A DNA stretch of 64,000 nt from Polytrichum commune (GCA_950295325.1 OX485808.1:33007180-33071179); one strand, 5' to 3'; counted from the stretch's first letter, positions 1-12,292 are shown. Numbers and translations are program-made. The notes: generated by a model from the sequence alone, not told the origin.

Positions 1-1
1 T

Positions 2-3000
2 TTCAGAGCGGACACTATTGTTGTTGACGAGGATATTTTTGATGTTGTCACGTCTGAGCTTACATATACCCTAGGTCGCATTTCGCATCGTGATGAGAAC
101 AATAACATGTTTTGGACTCTTCATCCAGGTAGTTACCGAGTCTATGGCCTCACTGAATCTCAGATGGCTGCTTCTACTGAGATCCTCACTCCTCGCTCTT
201 CTTCTACCTGCACCATTCAAACTCCTATGCCACGTGATGTGAAGGTCAAGCTCGAACCCGGTCTCGAGACGCCTATTGTAAACAACTCTAGAGTAGAATC
301 TGTAATTACACTTTCTTCAGATGACGAGGTCAGTCCCACCAAGCCCCCGCCTCAGGTTATAGTTGGTGGGGACGCTCCTAAAGTACATCCTTTGTCGCAA
401 GATACTGTTAGCATAGTACCATTATTAAAACAACTTGCAGCAATGCCGGGAAAAAAAAACATTCTTAAAAAAATAGACTACTCGGTGATTAGACACGAGA
501 GGGTAGAGTACCTTCCTGCTCTGTTCGATGGTGCTGTCATCTTCGAGTTGCCACCCGTTGGTCACACGGCCGCACGGTCACAGGCCAAGTCTATGCAGGG
601 AATGGACAAGCGTTACGACGGCCATGTGTGGACCAAGACCATCACCACCAACATCACAAACGACTTTGGTTTGTCCTTCCGTTCTTCCGCCTGCGTTGGA
701 CACCTGCGTTGCAAGAACAAGGAGTGTGAATATCTGTTCCGCCGACCTCGTATTTTCGAAGTCAACGAGACAGAGTTTGAAGGTTGTACCCTCCAAGCCT
801 TTGTAGTGGATCAAACACCCCCAACTGAGTCCACGCTTGTTTGCAAGGTATGTAAAGAACCCCCGGCATGTATTTCCACATGTGGAGCTAAGATTTATTA
901 TGTTGCTGGGAAAATCAACCATACAAGAGCATGTATCCACATAGGAACACATGATCACCCAGTCAAGGTGGGCGACTACAGAGACACTAAGGCTGAGATC
1001 AGTGGCCTAATTGAAGAACAGATCGAGAAGACTCCCCAAGCTACCAAGAGTGCAGTGGTGTTGGAGGCTAGCAAAGTTCCAATTGGCAACTATCTTCTTC
1101 AACCCGATGACGCGCCACCAAAGAAGCTTACTCTAGAGGAACTTGTTCCTGTACTTGACCGCTGCAAGGACATGGCTTCCCCAAACATCCGCAACAAGGT
1201 CATGAGTTTCTGTTTCCTTAGAAGGTATGGTGTCATGGACTCTATCACCAAACTTCGTGGAATTAGTTTATGGGCCTTTGTTCAGGAGAACAAATTTCCC
1301 GGTCAAGGGGCTGATCTTGACAAGGTTTTTGTCTTCAAGATGTCGGAAGTCGGGCCTGGTAGTGGGGTAGATTTGGTGAAGCGTATGCAGCCTGGGGAAG
1401 ATCTGGAGAATGCCTGGATGATGTTCGACCATGTGAAACGTGTAAAACAATGGACCACCATGGCATGCCACGTGTACGACTCCACATATTGTCGTGTCAT
1501 GACCATTGCAAGTTGTGACATGCAATCTGAGGATTGTGATGCCCAGATCGTTTTCTGGAAAAATCTCAATGCTGTCATGGAAAGAAATGGCGTTGTCAAG
1601 CCCAACTTCAAGGGTTTCATGGCCAACAGCGCCCAGGCCAACTGGAATGCAGTTCGGGTCATATATGGCAACGGGAAGAAGGAGGACCGCATGGACGACC
1701 GTGAGAGAACCTGTCAATTTCACTGGACCCAGTCTATGGTTAAGTATACGGAGAAGTACATTCCCGAAGAACTCTGGGAGCAGCACAAGAAGATGTGCCA
1801 CCAGTATAGGACGGCGAGGACCATGGACGAAGCGGAGAGTATGTACCACGGGCTACGTGCATGGTGGGTGTCGGCCGGGGCAGTGACAGAGAATGCCCTA
1901 AACAAACTAGAGCTCTGGCTTGCATTCTAGCACTACCGTTATCGCCAATGGGGAGGCTTCATGACTGGGGTATGTTTTTCCAATACACTTCATATTGTTT
2001 TCTTTCTTTTCACATTACTCCAATCTGAAAGAACTCTTCTCTAATCTCTACTTACTTGCACTATGTACTTGCAGAAATTTTCAGAAGAAGAACTAGCAGA
2101 AATGCCTTCATGTAATCTAGCTGAAACAATACACAACAAGTGGCTTCAAGCGTCTGGAAACAGCGGCGGTGACCTCTACGTTGCTACAGTTGACGACTTT
2201 GTTCGAGGCTTCTTACAGGTTGTCAATTACTACCAGTTCTTGAAAGGTGACGTCGGCGGTACAGGCCCTACGAAGAAAGAGCTCAAACTAAGGATGGCAG
2301 AGCGCAGGGCGAAGCAAACAGGTAATCCTTTAGTCCTTGAAGACCCCATGTTGGACATGCCTGGAGCAGAAGAGTTTTGTACCCGTGTTCCTTGCATGGC
2401 TGGAGAAGAGGTATTCGGGTCCACGAAGCGGAAGGCAGATCTACCTCTTGGAGCTGAAGAGGAGTCTCATCGGCCTGACAAGGTTAACTTCTCACATCCA
2501 AGAGGTTCAGGTCGTGCTCTGAGGGCTCGTCCTGTGCAGATGCCCATCATTCTTGAAGATACTGAAGATGATACTGACGTCCAAGAAATTCATCCTCAGC
2601 CTGAGCCTGATAGCATCCCTGCGTCCCCGCCCAACGAGGGGGGGATCCGTCATGTCAGTGCTGTCGAAGAGACAAAGGTTAACGTCAAGGAGTGGCACAT
2701 ATCAAGACTTCCTAAGACCTCGGCGAAGTGTTGTTGGGCCCAGAGAGTTGTCACGAAGAAGAAATGTACTGAGAGAATTGTGAGGGGTGCCAATTCGACC
2801 GCCGCGCCTACCTACACCGGAGTTTGGACTAACATACGCAAGAATTTATCAGAGAGGACAAAATTCTTCTTTTGTTCCGATGACATCGACCGCTGTGTGA
2901 AGGGCACAAGGCGCAAATGGGTTGCTAAGCACTCAGCAGACCATGAAATGCCGCCGATACCAGACGTTTGGCCGGTGAAGCTAGGCACAAACCTCAAGCC

Positions 3001-3562
3001 TACCGAAATTCTTGCACTTGAAGCAGCTGGATTCCAACTCCCACTTAAGAAGTCGGTCTCTCCAAGACGATTGTTCTCTTCTGCCCCACCGCCTGCAAAT
3101 CTTAGCGCGGTGCCCATTCCTGCAGAAGCAGACCGCTACCCTGGCAAGAGAGACGGCAAGATGGTCAAACGCACTGCCACTCGCCCAAATCCCGCGCAGC
3201 GACTCTCCATGGCCTCCTCCGACTCTCTGAATGCTTGCATCCGTTCCATCACTATGATACCTCATCCAGGACATGGCTGCATCATCGGGCTAGATTCGGG
3301 TGTTTCTCCTGCCATCACACAGTATCAGGTCACCATCAGCTCTTTCGTGGGTTGCACTTGCCCTGCATTCAAGAAAACGATGACTAAGTTCAGAGGGAGG
3401 ACCCAATTCTCTTATTGCAAGCATGTGTACTTCATTCTTTTGAAGGTTTGCCACCGTGATCCCGAGGCAGAGCTTTTCATTCACGCGCCTACCTTTAGTT
3501 TCAACGAGGTCAAGCTAGTCCTAGAAAGCGGACTCTTGACTCACCATTTGGCGAACAACTAG
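2..3562 (+). pseudogene. Mutator-like (MULE-type) transposase gene, 5'-partial, one intron, one premature stop
   Basis: The frame is open from the window edge, so the N-terminus lies upstream. Exon 1 runs to 1969, a 105-bp GT-AG intron (GTATGT...TTGCAG) spans 1970-2074 in phase 0, and exon 2 continues in frame to 3562. An in-frame TAG at 1928-1930 cuts exon 1, although 13 further codons remain open up to the splice donor. Visible parts: a possible SUMO site (VKLE) followed by a SUMO-interacting-like motif (ITLSSDDE), a Cys/His cluster (CKVCKEP...HDHP), a transposase core with YDSTYC, FMANSAQANW and CQFHW, a second acidic stretch, and a C-terminal SWIM finger (CTC...YCKH) near 3355-3425. The core and SWIM finger are typical of MULE transposases, which cut and paste DNA. 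The family match is from recall. The second catalytic Asp appears to be Asn (MANSAQ), so this copy is probably inactive. Confidence 0.75.
1970..2074 (+). other. Phase-0 GT-AG intron of the MULE gene
   Basis: The exon ends in ATGACTGGG and the intron opens GTATGT. It closes after a pyrimidine-rich stretch with CTTGCAG. Both flanking frames are phase 0 and join without a shift, which is why the two long open frames are taken as one gene. Confidence 0.8.
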
Positions 3563-3672
3563 GAGCCAACCTACAAACAACCTAGATTCTTTTCAATGGA
3601 CGGTGGCCACTCAAAATTCCCTTGTCATTACATGTACTGAGTCAGCAAGACAATATTCATATTGTTTTTTCC

Positions 3673-3678
3673 AATAAA
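3673..3678 (+). terminator. Polyadenylation signal of the MULE gene
   Basis: AATAAA lies about 110 bases after the stop codon at 3562, followed by GT- and T-rich sequence (AGTGTTTTGTC), a normal plant 3'-end arrangement. Confidence 0.55.
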
Positions 3679-3679
3679 A

Positions 3680-4281
3680 AGTGTTTTGTCATTCAGACTA
3701 TATAGACTATGCACGGCTACCGCATGTTACTAGCAGCTTAGGCAGAAAATAATTATTTACAAGACTGCCTAAATTTTCTGTAAATACATTCAAGCATCAA
3801 CAATTTAAGATACATGACGTTTCTCTTCGGCCTCCAGCGCATTCAAGTGACTCTTCATCTGTAGCTTCACTCCGCACGGCCACATACGATAATTGCTAAA
3901 GTCCAAGCTATAGAGTAGACTCACATATAAGACAAAGAGAAAAGTGATGAATAAAAACGAAGGAAGTTCATTATTATGATTCCTTTGTATTTTGATTGAC
4001 TCATTCTTCAATTATACCAATCTCCGAAAATCCATTTTCATTGATTTTTTCTTGTGATCATCCTTGGTTTTAATAATTCAACCACCTCACGGTTTCCAAA
4101 CTTAATGAGACCATTCCAAATTCAAGGCCATTTTTTAAATTTTATGACATATACATCCCACGGAAATAGATCCAATTTTTTACTATTATTGGCAGATTCT
4201 AGAATATTCCAAGTATATTTTTGTCTATTTTTTAAATATCCTAATTTTAGTCTTGCAAGTTTACTATTTTTATTTCATCTA
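3680..4281. other. AT-rich spacer with no gene seen
   Basis: Low-complexity AT-rich DNA between the MULE 3' end and the ParB-like fragment. An open frame begins at 4054 but becomes meaningful only from about 4343, where homology to the 43-kb gene starts. Confidence 0.5.
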
Positions 4282-4328
4282 CGCTCTCCGCTCTCCAAAT
4301 CTACGCTCTCCGCTCTACGCTCACATAC
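4282..4328 (+). repeat. CGCTCTC minisatellite ending in CTACGCTCACATAC
   Basis: Heptamer repeats of CGCTCTC end in GCTCTACGCTCACATAC directly before the truncated ParB-like gene fragment. The same motif, with four heptamers, lies at 38031-38069 downstream of the full-length gene. Both sites lie close to copies of one gene family, so the motif may mark an element edge or a preferred junction. Confidence 0.6.
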
Positions 4329-4539
4329 AAGTCTCGTCCTGTGGAAGGCATTGGTGGTTTGGTCTGACAACGAGACCGTACTAACCGACATCTCACGCTT
4401 CTTCAACATGGGGAACAAGAAGAGGGCGTACCAGGCATCCTGGATTCGGAACATCATGGCCTCGAGGGAGGTGTGGGAATTTTACGGCAGGCCTCCCAAG
4501 GAAAGGGAGAATGCTAAAGACAAGAACCCAAAATGGGAG

Positions 4540-4787
4540 GTGAGTATGTTTGGGTCGATCGACCCAAACTCTTGCATTGTTTACTTTTTTTCGTCAGGTT
4601 TATAGTTTGGGTCGATCGACCCAAACTCTTGCATTGTTTACTTTTTTTCGTCAGGTTTATAGTTTGGGTCGATCGACCCAAACTATAACATTGTTTACTT
4701 TTTTTCTTCAGGTTTATAGTTTGGGTCGATCGACCCAAACTCTTGCATTCGCAGTTTTCTAACGTGTGTTATTTACTTCATGTGCAG
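4540..4787 (+). other. Intron (248 bp) carrying the palindrome array
   Basis: GTGAGT donor after GAG and ATGTGCAG acceptor before GACTTC, phase 0. The first palindrome starts only eight bases after the splice site. Each spacer contains an acceptor-like TTTTTTTCGTCAG. The equivalent intron at 43058-43191 is 134 bp, exactly 114 bp (two 57-bp units) shorter. Confidence 0.8.
4548..4740. repeat. Four palindromes, TTTGGGTCG-AT-CGACCCAAA, 57-bp period
   Basis: Perfect 22-bp palindromes (the stated core plus flanking G and C) at 4548-4569, 4605-4626, 4662-4683 and 4719-4740. Period is exactly 57 bp. The 35-bp spacers are almost identical (TCTTGCATTG...GTCAGGTTTATA). Each palindrome is centred on GATC and could fold as a hairpin in DNA or RNA. 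Confidence 0.95.
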
Positions 4788-5762
4788 GACTTCAAATACC
4801 AGATAATCAACAAATTCTCCTCGATTGACAACGCTTCCCACAAGCAGAAGAAGTACAACGAGCTAAGAGGAGAAATTTATTTGATCACAGCGTCTGACTC
4901 CGTGTGGGGGAGATGGAAGAGTGTTTTTGAGAAACACGAGACGGGGGACCTCATCGATCCCGACACCGGCATGCTCTTCAACCAGACTGCGCGCTTCAAG
5001 CAAATGAAGCCTCTGGTGAGGGAGTTCTTCAGGGCTCTTCAAGGTCTCTCGGAGACAGAGATGGGAAAGGCGGCGTCCCACATCCTTCACGTGCAGCCGA
5101 CGGCGAAGAGATGCTGGGTCCACCCGAAGATCGTCTTCATCAAGCCCAAAATCTTTGTCCCTTCATGCTACACCATGAAGGAATGGACGGAGAATAGGAA
5201 AAAGAAGACGACCATCGTCCAGGAGCTGCACAAGCTAGTGCCGGAGAGAAAGCTCATAGTGGACGGAGAGGTCGACGAGGCGCACTGGAGGGCATTCAAA
5301 GCCGACTACAAGTTCACCAGTGCGTCCATGGCGGTACTCATCAGGGAGGCGGGAGACGACTTCCTGAAGTCCAAGCTTGTGAAGGGGGGGAGGAACCGGG
5401 CGCTTCCCGAACACTCCACGCGTACCTTCTCCAACTTTATAAAGGAGAAGAAGATCGTCAGCTTCGAGGGCGACGCCTACTTCAACTTGGTCACCCTCGA
5501 GCCTCTCAAGATCCAAGGATGGCCGGGCTCTGATGCCAGGAAGGCTATTAGGACAAAAGCCGGGGACCGCTTTCCCTTCGGAATGATAGACTTCAGGAAC
5601 ATCCCTGGAGCCTCATTCGAGGGCACAATGAGCACCCCGTTGTGGTACTTTTGGGCCACCCCCTTTCGAGGGAGCCTAAAAGTATCACACAAGCCCTTCG
5701 GTGAAGGTGGCCTGCATTTGCAGGCGCCCAAGCCAAACCCGGATGATAGGTGTATAACGTGA

Positions 5763-6999
5763 GTAGGTAGATTTTTAAGGGAGATTAAATATGCGTCGTA
5801 GTACCTCCGGAGGTTGGGCCTTAGTTTTTTACTAGTGTGGCTTTAAACTCCACTAACCAATTTCATATCTAGTTCTAACCTTAACCTACAACCTATTCTA
5901 CGCGCAGACGCACCAGCCTTGAAACCAAGGCAATCCTAATTTGTGAATTGGGATGGTTCTCATACACCCAACCGGGTGTGACTCATACCACCCTAACTCA
6001 AGGAATGGAATAACGACAATTTGATGGACCATTCAATTCTTCCTATTTCTTTATTTAGTTCTATTTAGTTTTCTAAGCGGGGGAACTTGGCCTAAGTCCC
6101 ACCCTTCACACAAATTCCTTCTTAATTACTTACTTTTGTTTGCACGTCCTAACTCACTACATTAACATATTAGGCATCACCCCTTACCTGGTTGGTGCAC
6201 CCCTTACCTCGGAACCTTCTAAGGCCTCGTACAGGTCCTTTGAAGGTCGAGTAACATCTCAAACCCTTCGGACATCAATGGTTCGAAGGGTGGTGTCACT
6301 CTACCGAGTTAAGTTTCCGATTCGGGTCTCTTGCCAACAAGGGTTCACGATTTATTTTGTATGTTTTGATTGTTAAATGTGTTTACACTGGATAGACCAC
6401 GAAATGTAACTCAATGGGACCAGGGTGACGGGCAACCTGTAGGTTCAACCTGTTGCGTAATCTTCATAAATTGGGGTCATTACTCCCAATCTATGGGGCC
6501 AACAACATAATAGTGGATTCGCGGGTCATTAATCCCACCTTTCCACCAACAACATTCAGAGTGGTCGTGTCGGTGATTAATCCGACTTACCACACACGAA
6601 ACTTGCTAATAAATGAAGCTACTACCACAAAACATACCAAGGGCCCCGAAAACAATGGAGTTGGATATTCCCTTGGCGGTCAAGTGGTCAAGCCACTTGA
6701 CCTTACGAGATAGGTGAGTGGGTTTATAGATGCGTACCTTAGCCGCGCTCCCTCCAACCCTAAATGGAAGGCTAGCGTTAGTAAATTTACCTCAATTCTC
6801 CTCGGTTGATTTGGGCTCGATGTAGGCCGAGCCGCTACCTCCTTCCTTGCTCCACTTCCCTAGCGTCGACCTTGCCTTCTTCTTTGTAACTAGTTTGGTA
6901 GTAAGCGTATCTTAGTTAACAATTAAAATATAAAGTATTTATTCTGCACTGTAATTTAATCCTAAGAATAATATTTATACTTAGTGCACCTAATTATCT
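5763..6999. other. Non-coding repetitive DNA
   Basis: No convincing gene. It holds short open frames without recognisable content and a 10-bp inverted repeat, GGTCAAGTGG/CCACTTGACC, at 6678-6702 with a 5-base loop. The sequence is plausibly old LTR-type retroelement DNA, but no termini or target duplication could be set. Confidence 0.4.
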
Positions 7000-7775
7000 T
7001 TCCAATGATCTAAAAATCACTTGAATCGGATAAGAAATGCAAAAGTTATGAGGGTTGGAAGTGTGAGGTCGATTCAACCGACCCTTCCAACCCACCTATC
7101 TAACTTCTAACTTCAAAAATTCATAGCACCTTCCTTACTACTTGGATCTAGGCTTTCCTTATACTATTGGAAAGCTATGAACAAGCTCTAACTAGAAAAA
7201 TTATGACATCAGCAGGTTAAGCTAATAAAAATTCAGCAGACTCCTTGTAACACAACAGTCAATCAAGAAGACTTAAACTATGTATTTCACCTTCAACAAT
7301 TCATATCTAATTCAAATCTTACTCAAATCAAACGTTCTGTATGAATCTGGAGAGATATTAAAAAGATGTATTTGATAAAAATATGTGATTAGAAAGGTAA
7401 GCCGAAGTGAACCCAGCAGGTCCTCTGTAATGCAGCAGTCAACCAAAAGTTCTCAAACTATGTGTCCCATCTTGCATAATTCATATCTGATTCAAATCAT
7501 GCTCAAATCAAATGTTCTAAGCCATTTTGGAAAGCTACACAAAAGTTCTACTTGGGAAAAATATAACTTCTTGGAATTAAAATTATTATTAGGCTTGCAG
7601 GTCTGATCCAGCAGCTGCTACCCACAAGACCACCCAGTTTTTTCTACTCCATCTTTGGAAATTCATAACTAATTGTCATCTTAACCAAATCACAAATGGG
7701 AAACGGCTATGGATAGCTATAGGAAATCTCTCTAAGAGAAAAATGATAAGTATCTTGTTCTAGCTTTTGAACTAA
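7000..7775. repeat. Degenerate ~130-150-bp tandem units
   Basis: Repeating themes such as CAGTCAA(C/T)CAA, TTCATATCT(A/G)ATTCAAATC and GGAAAGCTA recur three or four times (for example 7256-7400 and 7435-7570). A similar style occurs at 53.2-53.85 kb. This looks like internal LTR or satellite-like sequence. No coding potential is evident. Confidence 0.45.
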
Positions 7776-7783
7776 GCCTTCAG

Positions 7784-7974
7784 TATTGGAAAATGGTGTT
7801 AGGTTGCAACGGTGACATTGTCCCATATGGGTTGTCTACGCTGGTCCTAACCCATACATATAAATAAAGGCATAAGGGGAGGAGCTTATCACTCTCTCCA
7901 TTGTATGCAACCATTGTGTATTGTGTTCTTGCTTCCACGCTGATCTCTTTGCTTCTTCCTCTCATTTCCCAATA
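7784..7974 (+). repeat. 5' LTR of the copia element
   Basis: Terminal inverted hexamers TATTGG/CCAATA. It contains a TATA-like box TATAAATA at 7859-7866, about 115 bases before the LTR end, the likely promoter for the genomic RNA. Confidence 0.92.
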
Positions 7975-7988
7975 GGTTATGGGCCCAC
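7975..7988 (+). other. Primer-binding site matching the anticodon arm of initiator Met-tRNA
   Basis: GGTTATGGGCCCAC begins at the first base after the LTR. It is the reverse complement of the plant initiator Met-tRNA anticodon stem-loop (GTGGGCCCATAACC, CAU anticodon), not of its 3' end. Half-tRNA priming of this kind is established for Drosophila copia and yeast Ty5. Confidence 0.8.
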
Positions 7989-8235
7989 TTTGCTTTAGAG
8001 GTAGGAGATCGACTTAGGAAGAGTTTGGAGAGGGCCGGATCTGATTGGAGGTGCTTTAGAGTTGTTCTAGGACTTGTGGAGGAGTCTTGAAGCTTTTGAA
8101 GCGCCTTAGAGCATTCTTGGAGGAGTGGACCAGCGTGAGGGACCTTAGAGGAGTGTTTCTACATTCTAGATCTCTTTAGGTTTATGTCCACACCATTTCC
8201 AATGCTTAAGTGTATATCAGATCCGTATTTGAGTT

Positions 8236-9172
8236 GTTGAAGGCCATTTGAGTGCCAAAGGGCTTAGATAAGCTCTTTGATGTGTTTTGGAGTTTTAGTG
8301 CATCTAACCGGATCATTTAGGTGCTGACTTGAGTGTTTAGTTCATTTCTACACTAGATAGAGGGCATTCAAGCGCCAAAGGGCTTAGATAAGCTCTTTGA
8401 TGTGTTTTGAAGTTTTGTGCATCTAACCGGATCATTTAGGTGCTGACTTGACATATTGGTTCATTTCTACACTAGATTGAGGACATTCAAGTGCCAAAGG
8501 ACTTAGATTAGCTCTTTGATGTGTTTTGGAGATATTTTGCATCTAACTTGAGAGGAAAGGTGCTGACTTGACATATTGCTTCATTTCTACACTAGATTGA
8601 GGACATTCAAGTGCCAAAGGGCTTAGATTAGCTCTTTGATGTGTTTTGGAGATATTTTGCATCTAACTTGAGAGGAAAGGTGCTGACTTGACATATTGCT
8701 TCATTTCTACACTAGATTGAGGACATTCAAGTGCCAAAGGGCTTAGATTAGCTCTTTGATGTGTTTTGGAGATATTTTGGATCTAACTTGAGAGGAAAGG
8801 TGCTGACTTGACATATTGGTTCATTTCTACACTAGATTGAGCATATTCAAGTGCCAAAGGGCTTAGATTAGCTCTTTGATGTGTTTTGGAGATATTTTGC
8901 ATCTAACTTGAGAGGAAAGGTGCTGACTTGACATATTGCTTCATTTCTACACTAGATTGAGGACATTCAAGTGCCAAAGGGCTTAGATTAGCTCTTTGAT
9001 GTGTTTTGGAGATATTTTGCATCTAACTTGAGAGGAAAGGTGCTGACTTGACATATTGGTTCATTTCTACACTAGATTGAGCACATTCAAGTGCCAAAGG
9101 GCTTAGATTAGCTCTTTGATGTGTTTTGGAGATATTGTGCATCTAACTTGAGAAGAAAGGTGCTGACTTGAC
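8236..9172 (+). repeat. ~120-bp tandem repeat array in the copia leader
   Basis: About eight head-to-tail units, each with CATTCAAGTGCCAAAGGGC, TTAGCTCTTTGATGTGTTTT and AGGTGCTGACTTGACATATT. Later units (8460-9060) step by 120 bp and are almost identical, while the first two are more diverged. The array lies between the primer-binding site and gag, so it would be transcribed as 5' leader. No reading frame runs through it. Confidence 0.9.
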
Positions 9173-9287
9173 TGTTGGAGAATATTGGGTGATAAATCAA
9201 CTTTGTTTTGGCCATTTCTAACTTCCTTGAGGGTTTCTAAGCCCTTGTACTACATTGAGTGAGTGGGAGCTTGCATTCGGTTTGAAA

Positions 9288-9698
9288 ATGGCTTCTAGGG
9301 AAAACGATGGACTTATATCGGTTGACAAGTTCGGTGGCGAGAACTTCAACCTCTATAAGTTCAAATTGGAGATGGCCATGTCCACCAAAGATCTTTGGGA
9401 GATCGTGGATGGTTCGGAGTTGCCACCACCTTCTACGGCGAGCGACGAAGTGAAGAAGGCGTACGAGCGACGATGCAAGAAAGCCTTCGCCATCATTGCC
9501 ATGAGTTTGGTGGACAAGGAGTTGGCGCACATCAAAGGATGCAAGGGACCCGCGGAAGCGTGGAAGACCTTGTGCAACATCCACGAAACCAAAAGCTTGT
9601 CCAACATCTTGTTCATAAGGCGCAAGTTCTTCACCATCAAGATGGACGAGGGCGACGACATCCTCACGCACATCAACAAGGTAAAATCTCTTGCGGAC
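9288..9698 (+). pseudogene. Copia Gag, N-terminal part
   Basis: The Met at 9288 (MASRENDGLISVDKFGG) is preferred because copia Gag proteins typically open with a short stretch before a G-x-N-[FY] motif, here GGENFNLYKF. An upstream in-frame Met at 9255 is possible. Residues WEIVDGSE and the run AFAIIAMSLVDKEL to KSLSNILFIRRKFFTIKM are typical UBN2-type Gag. The frame is interrupted after KVKSLAD by the insertion at 9699 and resumes at 12717. Confidence 0.85.
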
Positions 9699-12292
9699 TG
9701 TGAGCACAAATCCCCCTCACCCTTAGATTGCGTCCTAGTCCGGGTGAGGGTTCATGAGCCACATTCGAGTTAGCAATTCACAAGTGCACACAAGGAATAG
9801 ATTGGGAGAAGTGGTGTGTATAACACCTTTCTTTCTTTTTATTAAGACCCGCAAGCACTTACAAATGCTTGAGTCACCTTACAATGTCAACCTAGCCTTA
9901 ACCATAAGTCCTACACTAATCCTTGACACACTATCATGCCGTACCCTTAATAGTTCCCTGCACCTCTACCAATCAACTAAGTATTTGCACCACCTTCTCA
10001 CACCCAGCCAAACCTTTAGCCCATTAATCAGTTAATGCTCCAGGTGTCTCGTCCGCAACCTTCCAAGGTACCTGCACCAGCCTACCATACCCTGGCAACC
10101 TTCTGTTGCATGCAACTAGAATTCCTCTTCACCCCCGACCCAACATCTCCTCTCGCAACTTTGCAAGCAGTTCCCAGACACCGAAAGGCTACCACACCAC
10201 AGGGTGCCTCAGATTCCTCTGGCATTTCTCCATTCGCCTCTCTGAACTCTCAGGTCCCTCAGCATCTCCCCTGCTCCCGTGCAACCGGATGCCCTAGTTC
10301 GTCGTTCTTGAACAGTGTGTAACCCCGGTGCAAGCGGCTTGCCAATCTCCTTCCCGTAAGGTCCCCCGTTCGTCCAAGGTTTCTCTTGTAAGCTGCTCGC
10401 CGACTTGCATCCCCTTACTTCAGCAATCTCCAGTCACAATGCCTAGCCGCCGCCCGACTCCCCACACTTTACCTCCTCCGAACTTCCCCAGCAGTAACAT
10501 CAAACCATCCACCATGACGCTGCAATATTATTAGCCATGTGCCACATCTCTTACCTTCCCCGGTGGCAGCCCAATGTCCTTCGAAGCTTCAACCCACCGG
10601 GTCAATCACCAAACTCAACCAACAGAGATGACACCTCGAATGGTCATGCCAGGACGAATCCACCGAGGTCAGGCAGTTCCTGAACTACCTAGATTAGTGC
10701 CTAACACATTCACCCTTCCTTCATCGCTACGAACCTACCAGAACACTTCAGCACACCTCATTCACAAGGGATGCGCTTGAGTCAGTGACCCTGCCCCCAT
10801 TACTCATCAGATGGGAATTCAGCAGCTCCCATCTCACCCCATAGACACGGCGAATCACTCGGTTGCCGCCTTGTGAAGTTTAAGGGACCTCAATCAAAAC
10901 CTGTAGGAATGGGGAGGTGTCGTCTTGCCGTCGCCATTGACACCAGGTGGCTTCATGAGTGCAGTTGTCTGCCACTCCCTACTCCGTTACTGGACCACCT
11001 TAGTGCACTCCTACTCTTCCACTGTGAGCAGCGGGGTTTTTTACAGATCCTCCACTCCGACAATGGTTTAATTCCCCTGAATCCATATGCTCAACCCCTT
11101 CAGACTCCCTCCGGCTGGAGCTCGTACCGCACAGCAACCAACCTCTCTGAGTTTCCGCCTCTCCCTAGCAACCTAGCTTCCCCGTGGGCACGCCGTTGTC
11201 GAAATCACCGAGATTCACGAATCGCGACAATGCACTAACATCTATGGGTGGGTGACCAAACGAGTGCGCCAACCATTCATCCGCGACTCACTCCCCGCCC
11301 TTAAACTCGATTCCTTCCTCATTCCATGGATTCGGCCTTCGCTCCCTGCACCTCCACTCACCGCACTATTAGACGTATCCTGCCCACTCATTTACTAGCT
11401 AGTTGTGGCCTCCTCCGGCACCAGGCTTGCAGTGACCATACTCCAAGGACGCTGCCACTCATCCATCCCACGGCCACCTCACCGTGCCCGATCTGCAATG
11501 AGCCTACAACTTCCCCCTCTGTCGGAGACGACACCAGCTTCAATGAACAGGTTGCACTACTAATCCCAGGTAGCAATGGCACCTGGTCGGTCCTCCGACC
11601 ATTCCACGCTGCCAGTTCCGCCCTTCCTTCAACATCGAAATCCTCCCTCCTCCCTAGTCTCTAAGGTCGACGATCGAAAGACGCTGCCGTTGCTGCCTCA
11701 GTCAGTGCTGATCGAAGGTCGAAACTCCCGGCCTAACTTCCCACTCATTCCCCTCTCGCCGAAGATCGTCGCTACACCTCCATCCTTACTGACCCTTGCC
11801 GCAGCCAAGATTCCACGCGACTCCTGTTTTCTCTGCCTTCTCCTTGCCCAGTACCATTCTTCACCGCCCATTCTTCTCCCTCTCTCATCTCTACTAGATT
11901 CATCAGGGCTAAAACCTCCTGCTCCGCTCTCTCCTATCCTTCATGCATTCATTCCTCAACGGAGCAGGGCTTCGCCCTCTCTCCCCTTCTCCCTCTCTCT
12001 TCCTCTCCTACTCTCTATTCCCTACATGCATTTTTTGGCAGGGCTTCGCCCCCTTGCTACCTCTCTCTCCTACCTCTCCCTCTAAAAACTTGCATAATGA
12101 GCTCTCTACCTCCTACCTCCCGAGACCCCTCCAACCTCTACCTTTTTTCCCGGGTTGCCCGGCATCTTTCGGGCCGCCCGAGGAAAAAAACGGGTTGAGA
12201 CCTTTTTCCCGGGCCTCTCCCTCTTTCAACCCCACTTCCTTTTTCTTCCATTGACTTCTTCTCCCCCTAGACTCATAGATAAATAAAGCTCG

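Larger units (their letters stand above)
4343..5635 (+). pseudogene. Truncated copy of the ParB-like/methyltransferase-like gene
   Basis: Nearly identical in protein sequence to part of the minus-strand gene at 41.7-44.5 kb. It holds the last 66 codons of that gene's exon 1 (from WKALVVWSDNETVLTD to NPKWE, ending 4539), the intron 4540-4787, and exon 2 from 4788 (DFKYQIINKFSS) to about 5635 (FEGTMSTP). Homology starts abruptly near 4343 and stops abruptly near 5635, and the frame then runs into unrelated sequence to 5762. The DGQHS motif and the methyltransferase motif I fall outside the fragment. At the site where the 42-kb copy has a stop (42335), this copy reads Lys (EPLKIQGW). A recent duplication is inferred from the high similarity. 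A fragment with both ends missing is unlikely to be functional. Confidence 0.75.

Noticed and set aside
4514..4762. Repetitive peptide frames over the 57-bp array (GRSTQT repeats, both strands)
   Set aside because: The unit is 57 bp, divisible by three, so any open frame repeats. The array lies in an intron with good splice sites, so these are not proteins.
9754..12254. Overlapping Ser/Pro-rich open frames as genes
   Set aside because: They lie inside the LTR-like insertion, in C-rich DNA that gives open frames by chance, and none has a recognisable motif.
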